From: Brevibacterium sp. 239c | GTDB lineage: Bacteria; Actinomycetota; Actinomycetes; Actinomycetales; Brevibacteriaceae | Length of the DNA stretch: 64,000 nucleotides | Assembly: GCF_900169365.1 (NCBI RefSeq) | Contig: NZ_FXZH01000005.1 | Coordinates: 1-64,000 of the forward strand | Direction of reading: 5' to 3' | In this document: piece by piece, positions 38,923-49,476 of the stretch | How positions within the stretch are numbered: the stretch's first letter is position 1 | How the letters are laid out: each line of letters starts with the position of its first letter | Translations under genes and position numbers: made by a program | The notes under the pieces: model-generated | Database searches by the model: none | The model's input: the letters and a program-made list of their open reading frames with translations, nothing else | Told to the model about the DNA's origin: nothing

Positions 38923-40428
38923 ATGACGCTCGGATCCACCGGCCAGATCGCTGCCCCCACCCGGAGCACCGGATCGGGTCCCTACCCCAGACTCATCCTC
39001 CGCGATGCCATGATCGTCGACGGAACCGGTGCTGCCCCATACGGGCCAGCGGACATCCTGATCGAAGACGACAGGATCACCGGAATCTGGGAACCGAACG
39101 GTGCGAGCAGCCTCACCGAACGTCCCTCGGCCGACGGCGCCGAAGTCATGGACCTCAACGGCTCCTACGTCTTGCCGGGACTTATCGACTCCCATGCCCA
39201 CATCGGCAAACCCGAGCAGGCCCCGAACGCCGACTATGTCTATAAACTCTGGCTCGGCCACGGCGTGACCACCGTCCGCGAACTCGGCGCGTTCAATGGC
39301 CTCGACTGGACCGTTTCCGAGGCCCGACGAGCCGAAGCCAACGAAATCGCGGCCCCGCGACTGCACATCTATCCCGCACTGCGTGCCGGAACCCTCGATG
39401 GGCCTACCCCAGTCACGGCTGACGAGGCAACCGCGTGGGTCAATGAGGTCGCCGACCGGGGAGCGAGCGGAGTGAAGTTCTTCGGCACCTCCCCCACTGT
39501 GTTCGGTGCCGCTGTCGAGGCAGCACAAGCACGTGGTCTGCGGACCGCCTGCCACCACGACCAGCGCCGAGCCGCGCAGGTCAACGCCCTCACCTCGGCG
39601 AGGTGGGGACTGGACAGCATCGAACACTGGTACGGCATCCCCGAGGCTATGTTCCGCGACCGCACCCTCCAGCACGTGCCCACCGACTACAACCACAACA
39701 GCGAACCCCAGCGCTTCAGCCAAGGCGCCCACCTGTGGTTGCAGACCGCCGAGCGCGGCACCAGCGCCTGGCAGGAGACACTCGAGGAGCTCCTCGAACT
39801 CGGAACCGCATTGAGCCCGACGTTCAACATCTACATCGGGTCCCGCGACGCCGCCCGAGTGCGCACCTCCGAATGGCACTCTGACTTCACCTCCCCCACT
39901 CTGTGGGAGTTCTTCGAGCCCTCGGCCGACAAACACGGCTCCTACATGGGCGACTGGACAAGCGAGGACGAGATCGCCTGGCGCCACGCCTACGTCAAAT
40001 GGATGTCCTTCGTCAATGACTACAAGAACCTTGGCGGCTTAGTCACGGCCGGGTCGGACTCCGGATTCATCTACAAGGTCTTCGGATTCGGCCTCATCGA
40101 AGAACTTGAACTCCTCCTCGAAGCGGGGTTCCACCCCCTCGAAGTCGTCCGCGCCGCCACGCTGAGCAGCGCCGCGCTTCTCGGCATCGCCGACGAGCTC
40201 GGCTCCGTCGAACCCGGCAAGATCGCCGACCTGCTCATCGTCAAGGACAACCCCCTGAGCAACTTCAAGGTCCTCTACGGCCACGGTCACCTCCGCGCCG
40301 AAGAATCCGGCATCAACCGCGTCGGCGGAGTCGACTTCACTCTGCGCTCCGGCATCGTCTACGACGCCCGGGAACTCCGCGAGGACGTGAAGTCAATGGT
40401 CGCCCAGGAGAGAGCGGAGCAGCACTGA
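38923..40428 (+). CDS. Amidohydrolase family protein (imidazolonepropionase-like)
   Basis: The protein has 501 residues. The metal site is complete: GLIDSHAHI near the N-terminus, GVKFFG (the possible bridging lysine), TACHHD, IEHWYG and TAGSDSGF. The C-terminus closes the composite beta-domain (GKIADLLIVKDNP). Such enzymes hydrolyse cyclic amides or peptidic substrates such as acyl-aminoacyl compounds. The ATG at 38923 follows AGGAGA at six bases. It converges on the peptidase and oligopeptide-transport operon, suggesting a role in processing an imported peptide or amide. Confidence 0.9.
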   Translation: MTLGSTGQIAAPTRSTGSGPYPRLILRDAMIVDGTGAAPYGPADILIEDDRITGIWEPNGASSLTERPSADGAEVMDLNGSYVLPGLIDSHAHIGKPEQAPNADYVYKLWLGHGVTTVRELGAFNGLDWTVSEARRAEANEIAAPRLHIYPALRAGTLDGPTPVTADEATAWVNEVADRGASGVKFFGTSPTVFGAAVEAAQARGLRTACHHDQRRAAQVNALTSARWGLDSIEHWYGIPEAMFRDRTLQHVPTDYNHNSEPQRFSQGAHLWLQTAERGTSAWQETLEELLELGTALSPTFNIYIGSRDAARVRTSEWHSDFTSPTLWEFFEPSADKHGSYMGDWTSEDEIAWRHAYVKWMSFVNDYKNLGGLVTAGSDSGFIYKVFGFGLIEELELLLEAGFHPLEVVRAATLSSAALLGIADELGSVEPGKIADLLIVKDNPLSNFKVLYGHGHLRAEESGINRVGGVDFTLRSGIVYDARELREDVKSMVAQERAEQH

Positions 40429-40439
40429 GTGACATAGCT

Positions 40440-40473
40440 CGACTCCGGTCGGACTGAGATCCGACCGGAGTCG
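40440..40473. terminator. Bidirectional hairpin between convergent genes
   Basis: Fourteen perfectly paired bases (40440-40453, CGACTCCGGTCGGA, with 40460-40473) enclose a six-base loop. It lies 11 bases after the amidohydrolase stop and 21 before the DUF885 stop, between two converging genes. There are no strong U-runs on either side. Confidence 0.7.
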
Positions 40474-40494
40474 ACGTTGTCAGAAACGAAGTCC

Positions 40495-42222
40495 TCAGTG
40501 GCCAGCGGCCGCCTGAGTCTGCCGATCTGCAGCAACCGTGCGGATGTGTCCGCGCACGTGCGCCTGAAGCACGCTGAGCGGTACGCTGCCCATCCCGAGC
40601 ACCGTGTCGTGGAAGTCCCTGATCGAGAAGCCCTCACCCAGCGTCTCCTCGGCCTCCTGCCGCAGCTGCTGAATCGTCAGCTGCCCGAGGTAGTAGGCAG
40701 TGGCCTGCCCTGGCCAGGAGATGTAGCGATCGATCTCCGTGACGATCTCGTGTTCGGCGATCGCCGTATTGTCCCGCAGGAAGTCCTGCGCCTGCTCCCG
40801 ACTCCACCCCAGCGCATGCATGCCCGGATCGACGACGAGGCGCACGGCCCGCCACATCTGGAACGAGAGCATACCCATGCGTTCGAACGGCGTCTCGTAC
40901 ATCCCCATCTCATCGCCGAGGCGTTCGGTGTAGAGGCCCCAGCCCTCGCCGAAGGCCGAGATGTAGCGCCGCCGGAAGTCGGCGAGCTCGAGTTCTTCGG
41001 CCAGCGAGATCTGGAACGAATGTCCGGGCGCAGATTCGTGCAGGGTCAGTGCCGGCAGCGAATACAGCGGCCGCGCCGGCAAATTGTACGTGTTGAGCAG
41101 GTACCGGTCGGGAGCACCCCGGCCGAACGTGTCGAACTTCGCGATCTCCGCCGGTGTCTCCATGATCGCGAAGCGCTGCTGCGGCAGACGCCCGAAGTAC
41201 TGATGGACCACCCGGTCGAAGGCCTTGCACGTGTACGCGGCTTCGGACAGCAGTTGACGAGGAGTCGTCGCATAGAACTGCGGACTCGTGCGCATGAACT
41301 CGAACAGACCCGGCAGGTCGTCGGGATAGCCGAGCTCGACGGCGATGTCCTCCATCTCCTCCCGGATCTTCCTCACTTCGACCTGCCCGAGGTCGAAGAT
41401 CTGCTGCGGGCTGAGGTCCGTCGTCGAATACTCCCGGATCTGGGACCGGTAGAACTCGATGCCGCCCGGCTGGTCGACCGCGGCGATCGATTCGGGCAGA
41501 TTCGGCAGATACTCCGTTGTCAGGAAGTCAAGAAGTTTCCGGTAAGCGGGCACGACCTCAGCCGAGAGCACCTGCGCGGCCGCCTCGTGGAGTTCGGTTC
41601 GAACCTGGTCGGGCACGACCGCCGGGATTCGACGGAATGGTCCGAAGAACGACAGCTCGGTGACGTCCTCGGCCTCGGCGACGACCCGCACCGGTTCCTC
41701 TCGTCCGCTCATGCACACTCGGGCGGGCCCAAAGCCTCGAGCCACCCCGGCCCTCATGTTCTCGATCTGCTGATCGAAGAACCGTGGAATGTCGCCGAGC
41801 AAGCTGATGTATGCCCGAGCCGAACCAACGTCTTCGAGCACAAGACGGTAGGCGTCGAAGGCGAGCGTGCGCCAGAAGGCGGAATCCGCCGTGGCAGGTC
41901 TCTCCCACATCCGGTATCTCTGCGCCTCGACCAAGGTGACCAACTGCTGGCGGTAGACCTCGAAGTCGATAGTCTCCTCCACAGTGAGAGCTTCGGTACT
42001 GACCGACTCGAGTTTGCCGAGCGTGTCCTCCCACATCTGCTGCCGACGCAGTTGCGCGGCCTCACTGACATCCGGCAGGAAGTCGACGACGGAGGCCTTC
42101 TGAGACAGTGATCCGAATTCGGCCTCTCTCCACGTCCACTCCGCGTTGATGATGTCGGCGAGCTTCCTGCCTTCGGCTGAAGCCCTTGCATGTGAGCTGC
42201 CTCGATGATTGCTCTCGGGCAC
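40495..42222 (-). CDS. DUF885 metallopeptidase-like protein
   Basis: This 575-residue protein is typical of the DUF885 family, with the zinc-type motif HESAPGH (395-401) in LTLHESAPGHSFQISLAEE, a downstream EGWGLYTERLGDEMG motif, and a PGQATAYYLG block. DUF885 proteins are thought to be metallo-carboxypeptidase/peptidase-like, but activities are poorly known. No secretion signal is visible. The GTG start has AGGAGA upstream. It follows the S10 peptidase gene by 73 bases, and the pair probably degrades peptides imported by the ABC system. Confidence 0.88.
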   Translation of the reverse strand: MPESNHRGSSHARASAEGRKLADIINAEWTWREAEFGSLSQKASVVDFLPDVSEAAQLRRQQMWEDTLGKLESVSTEALTVEETIDFEVYRQQLVTLVEAQRYRMWERPATADSAFWRTLAFDAYRLVLEDVGSARAYISLLGDIPRFFDQQIENMRAGVARGFGPARVCMSGREEPVRVVAEAEDVTELSFFGPFRRIPAVVPDQVRTELHEAAAQVLSAEVVPAYRKLLDFLTTEYLPNLPESIAAVDQPGGIEFYRSQIREYSTTDLSPQQIFDLGQVEVRKIREEMEDIAVELGYPDDLPGLFEFMRTSPQFYATTPRQLLSEAAYTCKAFDRVVHQYFGRLPQQRFAIMETPAEIAKFDTFGRGAPDRYLLNTYNLPARPLYSLPALTLHESAPGHSFQISLAEELELADFRRRYISAFGEGWGLYTERLGDEMGMYETPFERMGMLSFQMWRAVRLVVDPGMHALGWSREQAQDFLRDNTAIAEHEIVTEIDRYISWPGQATAYYLGQLTIQQLRQEAEETLGEGFSIRDFHDTVLGMGSVPLSVLQAHVRGHIRTVAADRQTQAAAGH

Positions 42223-42295
42223 GTCGATTCTCCTGTTCTCGATGATGATCGTCTTGCTGCGTTGCCGACTGGCTCAGTGCGCGTGAGTGTCCGGC

Positions 42296-43819
42296 TCAGA
42301 TGGGTTGGTTCGACTCAGGCTTGGCTCCGTCTCCGATCGACCAAGCGACGAAGTCTGCGATATCGCGCAGCTGCTCGACTCTGACCTGCTGGTCGACATA
42401 CATCATGTGGCCGGCTGGATAATAGCGACGAACGATCTGGTCATGGGACTCATCAGCAATGCGCAGGTGTGCAAGCACGTGCTCCGAGGCGGCGAACGGC
42501 GTCGCTGAGTCGTGATAACCGAACGCCACGTAGACCTTGAGATGCGGATTCATGCGCATCGCGAAAGCGAGATCTTCGGCAGTGTTGACAGTGGAGTTCT
42601 CGAACTCCTTGTACGACCATGGATGGACTCTGGATGTCAGCACCTCGTAGGTGAGGTCCGATTCGTATCCGAGTTCGGCACGCAGCAGATGATTGATTCC
42701 CACGGTGTAGGGATACTGGATCGCCGGATACGAAGGGTCGTCGCCAAGCACTTCGGAAGCGACCTTCCCCGGATGCGCGGTGAAACGGGAATCCAAGCGA
42801 CCGATGCGCAGTCGCTGATCGCGGAGCAGTTCTGTGAAGAAGGTGAACTCGTCGATGCGAAGGTCGGCCAACCGGACGAACTTCTCATCGATCCCAATGA
42901 GCTCGGCCAGCTTCGCAGCTATCCGGGAGTGCTCGGCGGCCTCGAGTCGGTGTCCGCGCGCAAGCGCTCGGCTGAAGTCCCCATGGGCAAAATCCGTCGC
43001 CTCTGCGACGACATCTTCGAGCTCGCGCCCCGGATGTTTGCCGTGATAGTGCGCGATGGCCGCAAACGTCGGCAGGTAGTGGATGTAGGGAGCTTCATTG
43101 CCTTCCGCGAAATCGATCGTGGCGAAATCGAGGACGGCCGAGATGAGGAGGATGCCGTTGAAGGCGATCCCGTGGCGTTTGGCCAGGTGTCCGGCCAGGG
43201 CCGCTGCACGGGTGGTTCCGTAGGACTCCCCGGCGAGGAACTTCGGTGAGATCCACCGATTGTTCCGTGTCAGCCACAGCCGGATCGCCTCGCCGACGAC
43301 GTCGCGATCCCCAGTGAACCCGTGGAAGTCCTCCGGCTTCTCCCCCTCAGCGGTGCGGGAGTATCCCGTGGTCACCGGGTCGATGAAGACCAGATCGGCG
43401 TGAGCCAGAGTGGTCTCGAGATTGTCGACGAGACCGTAGGGCGGCGGGGTGCGATCATTGACGTCGTTGGCCACCACCCTCCGTGGACCGAAGAGACCGA
43501 TGTGCATCCAGGCCGATGACGATCCCGGGCCTCCGTTGAAGACGAAGACGACAGGACGCTGAGCATCCTGACCGTCGTCGGTGCCCTCGGCAATGGCGGT
43601 GTAGGAGGTGAGGAAGATCTGTGCCTTGGGCTTGAGACCCGCGAACACGCCTTCCTCGACGATTTCGGAGCCGATGACCATCCGGCCCGCCTGGGCCCGA
43701 TACCGGAGCAGACCGGCGGGCAGCTGAAGTTCATGGACAGTGGTGACGAAGTCATCGACCGGGTGCGGTGGGTCCGCCGGCTGATTCGTGGCCTGTGACT
43801 GAGTCTGTGTATCAGGCAT
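42296..43819 (-). CDS. S10 family serine carboxypeptidase-like protein
   Basis: This 507-residue protein has the S10 oxyanion motif NGGPGSSSAW (95-104), the nucleophile motif GESYG (197-201) and the C-terminal histidine in YYPAGHMMYVD. The central Asp lies in the KVYVAFGYHDSATP segment. There is no signal peptide, so it should act in the cytoplasm. It is in the same direction as the oligopeptide ABC genes, 87 bases after oppF, and just before the DUF885 gene. Confidence 0.88.
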   Translation of the reverse strand: MPDTQTQSQATNQPADPPHPVDDFVTTVHELQLPAGLLRYRAQAGRMVIGSEIVEEGVFAGLKPKAQIFLTSYTAIAEGTDDGQDAQRPVVFVFNGGPGSSSAWMHIGLFGPRRVVANDVNDRTPPPYGLVDNLETTLAHADLVFIDPVTTGYSRTAEGEKPEDFHGFTGDRDVVGEAIRLWLTRNNRWISPKFLAGESYGTTRAAALAGHLAKRHGIAFNGILLISAVLDFATIDFAEGNEAPYIHYLPTFAAIAHYHGKHPGRELEDVVAEATDFAHGDFSRALARGHRLEAAEHSRIAAKLAELIGIDEKFVRLADLRIDEFTFFTELLRDQRLRIGRLDSRFTAHPGKVASEVLGDDPSYPAIQYPYTVGINHLLRAELGYESDLTYEVLTSRVHPWSYKEFENSTVNTAEDLAFAMRMNPHLKVYVAFGYHDSATPFAASEHVLAHLRIADESHDQIVRRYYPAGHMMYVDQQVRVEQLRDIADFVAWSIGDGAKPESNQPI

Positions 43820-43906
43820 GATGGGGTTGAGGTCCTTCCCTGTGTGTGGAGATGGTGGAGATTCGGTGGTCGGTGACGATGCTGAGCGCCGAGGTGGTTG
43901 TGTCGG

Positions 43907-44722
43907 TCAGGTACGCCGACCCGCGTCCCAGCGGGGATCAATGCTCGGGACCGCGGAGAGCAGGGCCTTCGTGTATTCGTGCTGCGGGTCATCGAAGATC
44001 TCGTCGCGCGGGCCTTGCTCGACGATCCTGCCTTTCTGCATCACGGCAACCTTGTGGGCGATCTGTCGCACGACCGCCAGATCGTGGGCGATGAAGATGT
44101 AGGAGATATCGCGTTCGCGCTGCAGGTCGACCAACAGCTCGAGCACCTGTGCCTGAACCGACACGTCGAGAGCGGAGACCGCCTCATCGCAGATGACGAG
44201 CTTCGGTTCGACGATGAGGGCGCGAGCGATGCCGATGCGCTGGGCCTGCCCTCCGGAGAACTGGCGCGGATAGCGAGTGGAGTGGTCGGGGTTGAGTCCG
44301 ACTCGTTCCATCGCCGCCTTGACCATGTTCCGGTAGCCGCCCGTGGCCGTCCGCTTCTGATAGCGAAGTGGTGCCGACACCACCTCTTCGACGGTGTGAC
44401 GAGGGTTGAGTGAGGAGTAAGGGTCTTGGAATACCACCTGAACCCCGCTGCGAAAGTCCCGCAAGGATGCACCGGAGCGCTGGGTGATCTCCTCACCTTG
44501 GAACTCCACCGACCCGGACGTGGGATCGATGAGGCGTGCGATCATCCGCGCCGTGGTCGACTTTCCCGAACCGGACTCTCCGACGATGCCTAGTGTCTGC
44601 CGCCGGTGGACGTCGAAGGAGACTCCTTCGACCGCAGTGAATGTCTCTCTGCGGCCGGTGCGGAACTCCTTGCTCAGATCATTGGCTGCCAGCAGCGGCG
44701 TGGCGATGTCGCTCATGCTCAT
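43907..44722 (-). CDS. oppF: Oligopeptide/dipeptide ABC transporter ATPase (second)
   Basis: This 271-residue ATPase has Walker [10 protein letters not shown], the signature [11 protein letters not shown], Walker [12 protein letters not shown] and the C-terminal oligopeptide-ABC tail [16 protein letters not shown]. It overlaps the first ATPase gene by four bases (44719-44722). Together the two ATPases power peptide import. Confidence 0.95.
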   Translation of the reverse strand: MSMSDIATPLLAANDLSKEFRTGRRETFTAVEGVSFDVHRRQTLGIVGESGSGKSTTARMIARLIDPTSGSVEFQGEEITQRSGASLRDFRSGVQVVFQDPYSSLNPRHTVEEVVSAPLRYQKRTATGGYRNMVKAAMERVGLNPDHSTRYPRQFSGGQAQRIGIARALIVEPKLVICDEAVSALDVSVQAQVLELLVDLQRERDISYIFIAHDLAVVRQIAHKVAVMQKGRIVEQGPRDEIFDDPQHEYTKALLSAVPSIDPRWDAGRRT

Positions 44723-45567
44723 TTGCCCCCTTTCGTGAGAATGGGCTCGGGAAGATCGACGACGTCGTCGAGGCGCGGTGTCGCTGCGAGCAGCGCTTTG
44801 GTGTAGTCGTTGTCCGGGTTCGAGAAGATCTGCTCCGCAGTGCCCTGTTCGACGGTCCGGCCGAACCGCATCACCGTCACATGGTCGGAGATCTGGCTGA
44901 CGACGGCCAGATCGTGGGTGATGAACAGCATCGCCGCCTGCGTCATCTCCTGCACGTCGGCGAGCAAGTCGAGGATCTGGGCTTGAACGGTGACGTCGAG
45001 GGCCGTGGTCGGTTCATCGGCGATGATGAGGTCGGGTTCGCACACGAGGGCCATCGCGATCATCACTCTTTGACGCATACCCCCGGAGAACTGATGGGGG
45101 TAGTGTCCGACGCGGCCGGCGGCGTCGGGGATGCGCACTCGATCCATCGCCTCGGCGGCCTTCCTCATCGCCGCTGCCTTCGTACCTCCCTTATGAGCAC
45201 GGTAGGCCTCGGCGATCTGGAAACCGACCGTGTAGTAGGGGTTGAGCGAGGACAGAGGATCCTGAAAGATCATCGCAATCTGGTCGCCGCGGGTCCGCCG
45301 CATCGAGGCATCGGACCGGTGGAGCAGTTCATCGCCGTGAAATCGCACTGATCCTGTTGTCGTCGCCTCCTTCGGCAGCAGACCCATGATCGCCAGTGAG
45401 GTCATCGACTTGCCCGACCCTGATTCGCCGACCAGTCCCATCGTCTGGCCTCTTGCGATGTCAAACGAGCTTCCGTCGACGACGACGCCGAGCGGAAATT
45501 CGATGCGAAGATCCCGCACGGACAGGACCGGAGCATCACCTGCAGCTCTTGACGGGTGTGCGCTCAT
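44719..45567 (-). CDS. oppD: Oligopeptide/dipeptide ABC transporter ATPase (first)
   Basis: This 282-residue ATPase has Walker [10 protein letters not shown] (the final residue is Met in place of Thr/Ser), the signature [11 protein letters not shown], Walker [13 protein letters not shown] and the C-terminal [11 protein letters not shown]. The start at 45567 ([11 protein letters not shown]) overlaps the permease stop as ATGA. The long frame extending to 46035 lies in the permease gene and is not used. Confidence 0.94.
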   Translation of the reverse strand: MSAHPSRAAGDAPVLSVRDLRIEFPLGVVVDGSSFDIARGQTMGLVGESGSGKSMTSLAIMGLLPKEATTTGSVRFHGDELLHRSDASMRRTRGDQIAMIFQDPLSSLNPYYTVGFQIAEAYRAHKGGTKAAAMRKAAEAMDRVRIPDAAGRVGHYPHQFSGGMRQRVMIAMALVCEPDLIIADEPTTALDVTVQAQILDLLADVQEMTQAAMLFITHDLAVVSQISDHVTVMRFGRTVEQGTAEQIFSNPDNDYTKALLAATPRLDDVVDLPEPILTKGGK

Positions 45568-46559
45568 GAGGTGCTCACTCTCACTCGGGGGTCGAGCACC
45601 CGGTAGAGCAGGTCGACCACAATGTTGGCGATGATCACGGCGAAGGCTGCCACGAGCGTGACTCCCATGATCACGGGCTGGTCGTTGACGGCGATCGCGT
45701 CGTAGGCGTATCGGCCGACGCCGTTGAGTCCGAAGACCGTCTCTGTGATAAGGGCTCCGCCCAGCAGTGTGGCGAAGTCGACGCCCAGGAGTGTGACGAT
45801 CGGGGTCAGTGACGGACGCAGTCCGTGCCGGATGAGGACGGCGCTGCGTCCCAGGCCTTTGGCACGGGCTGTGCGCATGAAGTTCTCTCCCATGGTGTCG
45901 ATGACATTGGTCCGGGTCAGCCGCGCATACATCGATGCGTACATGAGGGCAAGCACCATCCACGGCATGAGGTAGGCCTGGAACCACTGCACTGGGCTGT
46001 CTGTGAACGGGACCACCGTCGGAAACGGCAACCATTGGAGCTGCACGACGAGGAGGTATTGCAGGACTAAGGCCACGAAGTAGTTCGGCAGGGAGATCCC
46101 GGCCAGGGCGAACATCATCGCTCCCTTATCCCACCAGGTGCCTTCCTTCACGGCGCTGATCACGCCTGCAGCCACGCCGGAGAGCAGCCACAGGACCGCG
46201 GCACCGACTGCGATGGTCACCGAGACGGGCAGACGATCGACGATCCCCTGCAGGACATCCTGGTTGGTCTGGAACGAGTACCCGATGCACGGGGCGTTGC
46301 AGTGGACCACCGAGGCACCCGAACCGTAGTCGCGGCCGACGAAGATCGCGGCGAGGAACGTGAAGAACTGAGTGAAGAACGGTTCGTTGAGTCCCAGCTG
46401 GTCCCGGATCGCCTCGATCCTCTCCGGGGTGCAGGTCTGGCCGCAGATGCTGGCGGCCGGATCCGGTGAGAGTTGGAAGAAGATGACGAAGGTGAAGAAC
46501 ACGACGAGCAGCATGATGATCAGTGCCACGAACAGTCGTTTGACGAGATAGATGGCCAT
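45564..46559 (-). CDS. oppB: Oligopeptide/dipeptide ABC permease, OppB/DppB type
   Basis: This 331-residue membrane protein starts [19 protein letters not shown] and has the ABC permease EAA loop ([26 protein letters not shown]). Periplasmic-side residues around 45-110 are longer than average and contain three cysteines (CGQTC, CNAPC). It overlaps the OppC gene by one base (TGATG). Confidence 0.93.
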   Translation of the reverse strand: MAIYLVKRLFVALIIMLLVVFFTFVIFFQLSPDPAASICGQTCTPERIEAIRDQLGLNEPFFTQFFTFLAAIFVGRDYGSGASVVHCNAPCIGYSFQTNQDVLQGIVDRLPVSVTIAVGAAVLWLLSGVAAGVISAVKEGTWWDKGAMMFALAGISLPNYFVALVLQYLLVVQLQWLPFPTVVPFTDSPVQWFQAYLMPWMVLALMYASMYARLTRTNVIDTMGENFMRTARAKGLGRSAVLIRHGLRPSLTPIVTLLGVDFATLLGGALITETVFGLNGVGRYAYDAIAVNDQPVIMGVTLVAAFAVIIANIVVDLLYRVLDPRVRVSTS

Positions 46560-47503
46560 CAGAGTCCTCCCGCCCAGATCTTCTGGAGGTTGTCACCGAG
46601 CACGGTGAACGACAGCACAGTGAGGAACAGGAACATACCCGGTATGGCGAAGAACATCGGATCGCTGGAGTACCAGGTCACCGCCGAGGCGATCATCTGC
46701 CCCCACGAGGGATCGGGTGGAGTGATGCCCACTCCGAGGAACGACAGCCCGGCCTCAGTGGCGATGAACGTCGGCACCGCCAGCGTGGCCATGACGACGA
46801 TCGTTCCCGAAAGGTTGGGAAGCACTTCCCGGAATACCAGCGGAACCCAGCCGGCACCCGATGTCCGAGCCGCCTCGACGAATTCACGATTCTTCAGTGA
46901 CAGAGTCTGGCCGCGGATCACGCGGGCCGTGGCCGGCCAGGAGAAGAGGCTGAGCACGAGGACGAGGAGCAGAGGACGGTTCCCCTGCGGCAGGGCCGAG
47001 AGGATCGCGATCATGAAGATCAGTGCCGGGAACGCCATGAGAAAGTCCATCACCCGGGAGATCACGGCATCGACGAACCCTCCGAGGAAACCGGCGATCA
47101 CGCCCATAACCACGCCGATGACCATGGTGATCGCGGTTGCGCCGATGCCGATGAGCATCGAGACACGCGCGCCGTAGGCGATCCGAGCGAAGATGTCACG
47201 GCCGTTCTGGGGTTCGACTCCCATCCAATGCTCGGCACTGATGCCACCGAACGCGCCGTGCGGCAACCCACCCAGCGCCGGGTCCACGGCTCCTTCGTCG
47301 AATTCGTAGGGGCTGTAGCCGGAGAGCTGAGTAATGAGCGGAGCGAAGATCGCGAGGAGGACGATGAAGACGAGGAACCCGGTGGACAGAATCACTGTCG
47401 GTTTGCGCAGGATCCTCTTCAAGGTTCCCGGCCCGGGGGAAAAATCCTCCCCCGGGCCGGGCCGACCGAATTCCTCGACCTGATTCGAAAGCGAAGCAGT
47501 CAC
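46559..47503 (-). CDS. oppC: Oligopeptide/dipeptide ABC permease, OppC/DppC type
   Basis: This 314-residue permease has about six membrane segments and the EAA loop FVEAARTSGAGWVPLVFREVLPNL. The GTG start at 47503 is preferred over an upstream frame because GGAAGGA precedes it and homology begins there. It lies seven bases after the binding-protein stop. Confidence 0.93.
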   Translation of the reverse strand: MTASLSNQVEEFGRPGPGEDFSPGPGTLKRILRKPTVILSTGFLVFIVLLAIFAPLITQLSGYSPYEFDEGAVDPALGGLPHGAFGGISAEHWMGVEPQNGRDIFARIAYGARVSMLIGIGATAITMVIGVVMGVIAGFLGGFVDAVISRVMDFLMAFPALIFMIAILSALPQGNRPLLLVLVLSLFSWPATARVIRGQTLSLKNREFVEAARTSGAGWVPLVFREVLPNLSGTIVVMATLAVPTFIATEAGLSFLGVGITPPDPSWGQMIASAVTWYSSDPMFFAIPGMFLFLTVLSFTVLGDNLQKIWAGGL

Positions 47504-47510
47504 GAGTGAA

Positions 47511-49256
47511 CTATCCTTCCGGCTTGAGTAGCCCCAGCTGCGAGTAGTCGATGTATCCGGTCTTGGACGGATTGGCGAACGCTCCGCCGACGTTCGAGCC
47601 AACGAGCTGCAGAGGGCGCGGGCGGACCAGAGGCACGACGGGAGCGAGCTCGAGGACCTGTTCGTTGATCTCGGCATAGGCCGCTGTCTTGTCGTCGAGA
47701 TCGGGCATGACTGCCGCCTCGGCGAGGGCCTTGTTCAGTTTCGGATCATCGATCTGGGACTGATTGAGGTTGCCGGTCTTCGTGATTCGCTCACCGTCGA
47801 ACAGGGGTCCCAACAGCGGTTCGCCGGAGAACCAGCCATTGGAGCACCAGCCGGTGATCGCAAGCTCGTTCTGCTGGCTCGGTGTGGCCAGGACCTCGTA
47901 GAACTTCGCCTGGTCGATGACGTTGAGTTTGACCTCGATGCCGACCTTCTTCAGTGACTGCTGCACCGCCTCGGCCTGCGCCTGCCACATCGGCAGCGCA
48001 CGTACGTCCATGGTCAGTTTGAGGTTCTCCGCGCCTGCTTCTTTGAGCATGGCCTTGGCCTTCTCAGGATCGCCCGTGTTTCCCTCAGTGGCGTAGGGAT
48101 CGGTGTCGTCGTACTGCGGAACGCTGGGAAGCAGCTGGTTCGGTGCGACATCGGCCAGCTGTGGGCCGCCGCTGGCGTTGACCACGCTCGACTTGTCCAC
48201 AGCCCAGTTGATGGCTTGTCGGACCTTCTTATCTCCCAATGGCTCCTTGGCGTTGTTCATGACCATGAAGTAATTGCAGGAGGGCATGCTCTGCACTGTG
48301 CGCTCAGAGAGCTTGGGATCCTGGGTGATCTTCGCGAGGTTGGCCGCGACCACCGGGTTGGTCGACGCCGAGACCGCGTTGGCATCGTCGCCCTGGCCGG
48401 AGATCATCCGCTGATCGATCGTGTTCTGATCGAGGCTGACTGTGAACTTGTAGCCGTCTGGATAGGCTGGGCGAATGTCGTCGGTCTCGGCATCCCAGTT
48501 CTCGTTGCGGACCAACGTCAGCGACTCGCCGCGCTTGTACTCGTCGACTTTGTACGGGCCCGACGAGATCGGATCCTTCTGGATCTGGTCGACCTTGGTC
48601 ACCTTGTCCTTCGGGAACGGGGCTCCCGGTGCAGTGGCAACGACATTCGGGAAGTCGGCCATCGGCTTATTCGTCTCGATCGTGATCGTCCGATCATCAA
48701 CGACCTTGATCGAGTCGAGGCCTTCAGGGTCCTCGAAGACACCCTCGTAGTCCTTGGCACCCTTGACGTAGTTCTGCAGATAGTCGAGGCCGATGGCAAG
48801 CGATGGGTCGAAGGCATGTTCGAAACCGAACTTCACGTCTTCCGCCGTGATCGGCGATCCGTCTTCGAACGTGATTCCTTCTTTGAGTTTGAAGGTCCAC
48901 TCGGTGGCGTCTTCGTTTGAGGTACCCGTATCTTCGGCCAGATCGCCGACGAGTTCGAGTTCTCCGGACTCTCGGTCGTATTTGTATTGCGTGAGGTTGC
49001 GGTAGAGGAGGTTGTAGAGGTTGAGGACGTTGCCGTCGCTGCCCATAGCAGGATCCAGATGAGAGAAATCGACTCCACCCAACACTTCGACGACGCCGCC
49101 CTTCTGCGGATCACCGGTGTACGAGGCAAAGCCCGTCTTATCGTCGACGACCGATTGAGCGTCCCCGCCCTTGCTCGAACTCCCATTTCCACAGGAGCTC
49201 ACAAGCATCGTGGCGGCAGCGGCGATCGCAACCATCGACATAGCTCGCTTGTTCAT
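47511..49256 (-). CDS. Peptide ABC transporter substrate-binding lipoprotein
   Basis: This 581-residue family 5 solute-binding protein has a signal peptide ending in the lipobox LVSSCGN (Cys at about residue 22), so it is anchored outside the membrane. Motifs such as PAMGSDGNVLNLYNLLYRNL and KVRQAINWAVDKSS are typical of peptide-binding proteins. AAGGAG stands in front of the ATG. It is the first gene of the operon SBP-oppC-oppB-oppD-oppF-S10-DUF885. The ligand is unknown, though peptidases downstream suggest peptides. Confidence 0.95.
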   Translation of the reverse strand: MNKRAMSMVAIAAAATMLVSSCGNGSSSKGGDAQSVVDDKTGFASYTGDPQKGGVVEVLGGVDFSHLDPAMGSDGNVLNLYNLLYRNLTQYKYDRESGELELVGDLAEDTGTSNEDATEWTFKLKEGITFEDGSPITAEDVKFGFEHAFDPSLAIGLDYLQNYVKGAKDYEGVFEDPEGLDSIKVVDDRTITIETNKPMADFPNVVATAPGAPFPKDKVTKVDQIQKDPISSGPYKVDEYKRGESLTLVRNENWDAETDDIRPAYPDGYKFTVSLDQNTIDQRMISGQGDDANAVSASTNPVVAANLAKITQDPKLSERTVQSMPSCNYFMVMNNAKEPLGDKKVRQAINWAVDKSSVVNASGGPQLADVAPNQLLPSVPQYDDTDPYATEGNTGDPEKAKAMLKEAGAENLKLTMDVRALPMWQAQAEAVQQSLKKVGIEVKLNVIDQAKFYEVLATPSQQNELAITGWCSNGWFSGEPLLGPLFDGERITKTGNLNQSQIDDPKLNKALAEAAVMPDLDDKTAAYAEINEQVLELAPVVPLVRPRPLQLVGSNVGGAFANPSKTGYIDYSQLGLLKPEG

Positions 49257-49447
49257 GAAAAGTCTCCTTCGACTGTTCCGTCATGATGCGTGGTTCAGAG
49301 TCCGCGAGTGACCGCACCCCAACTCCTGCAGTGTCTGTTGCAACCTCCGCTTCCATCATTACCGCTGTTATCAGCGATAAGATTGGAATTTCAGACGCCC
49401 CAACCGCGAAGAAGTGACCTCAACCACATCTCGTATACAATCAGATC

Positions 49448-49461
49448 GCAACGTTCATTGC
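49448..49461. promoter_or_regulatory. Candidate operator GCAA-N6-TTGC
   Basis: A short dyad lies 15 bases before the rpiR start, in the divergent gap with the peptide-transport operon. TTGCAA-type half-sites also occur nearby (around 49330 and 49460). It could be the RpiR binding site that controls both directions. Confidence 0.35.
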
Positions 49462-49476
49462 AATAGGAGATTCATA

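Noticed and set aside
40477-42111. 544-codon plus-strand frame
   Set aside because: It is antisense to the DUF885 gene, which has clear motifs on the other strand.
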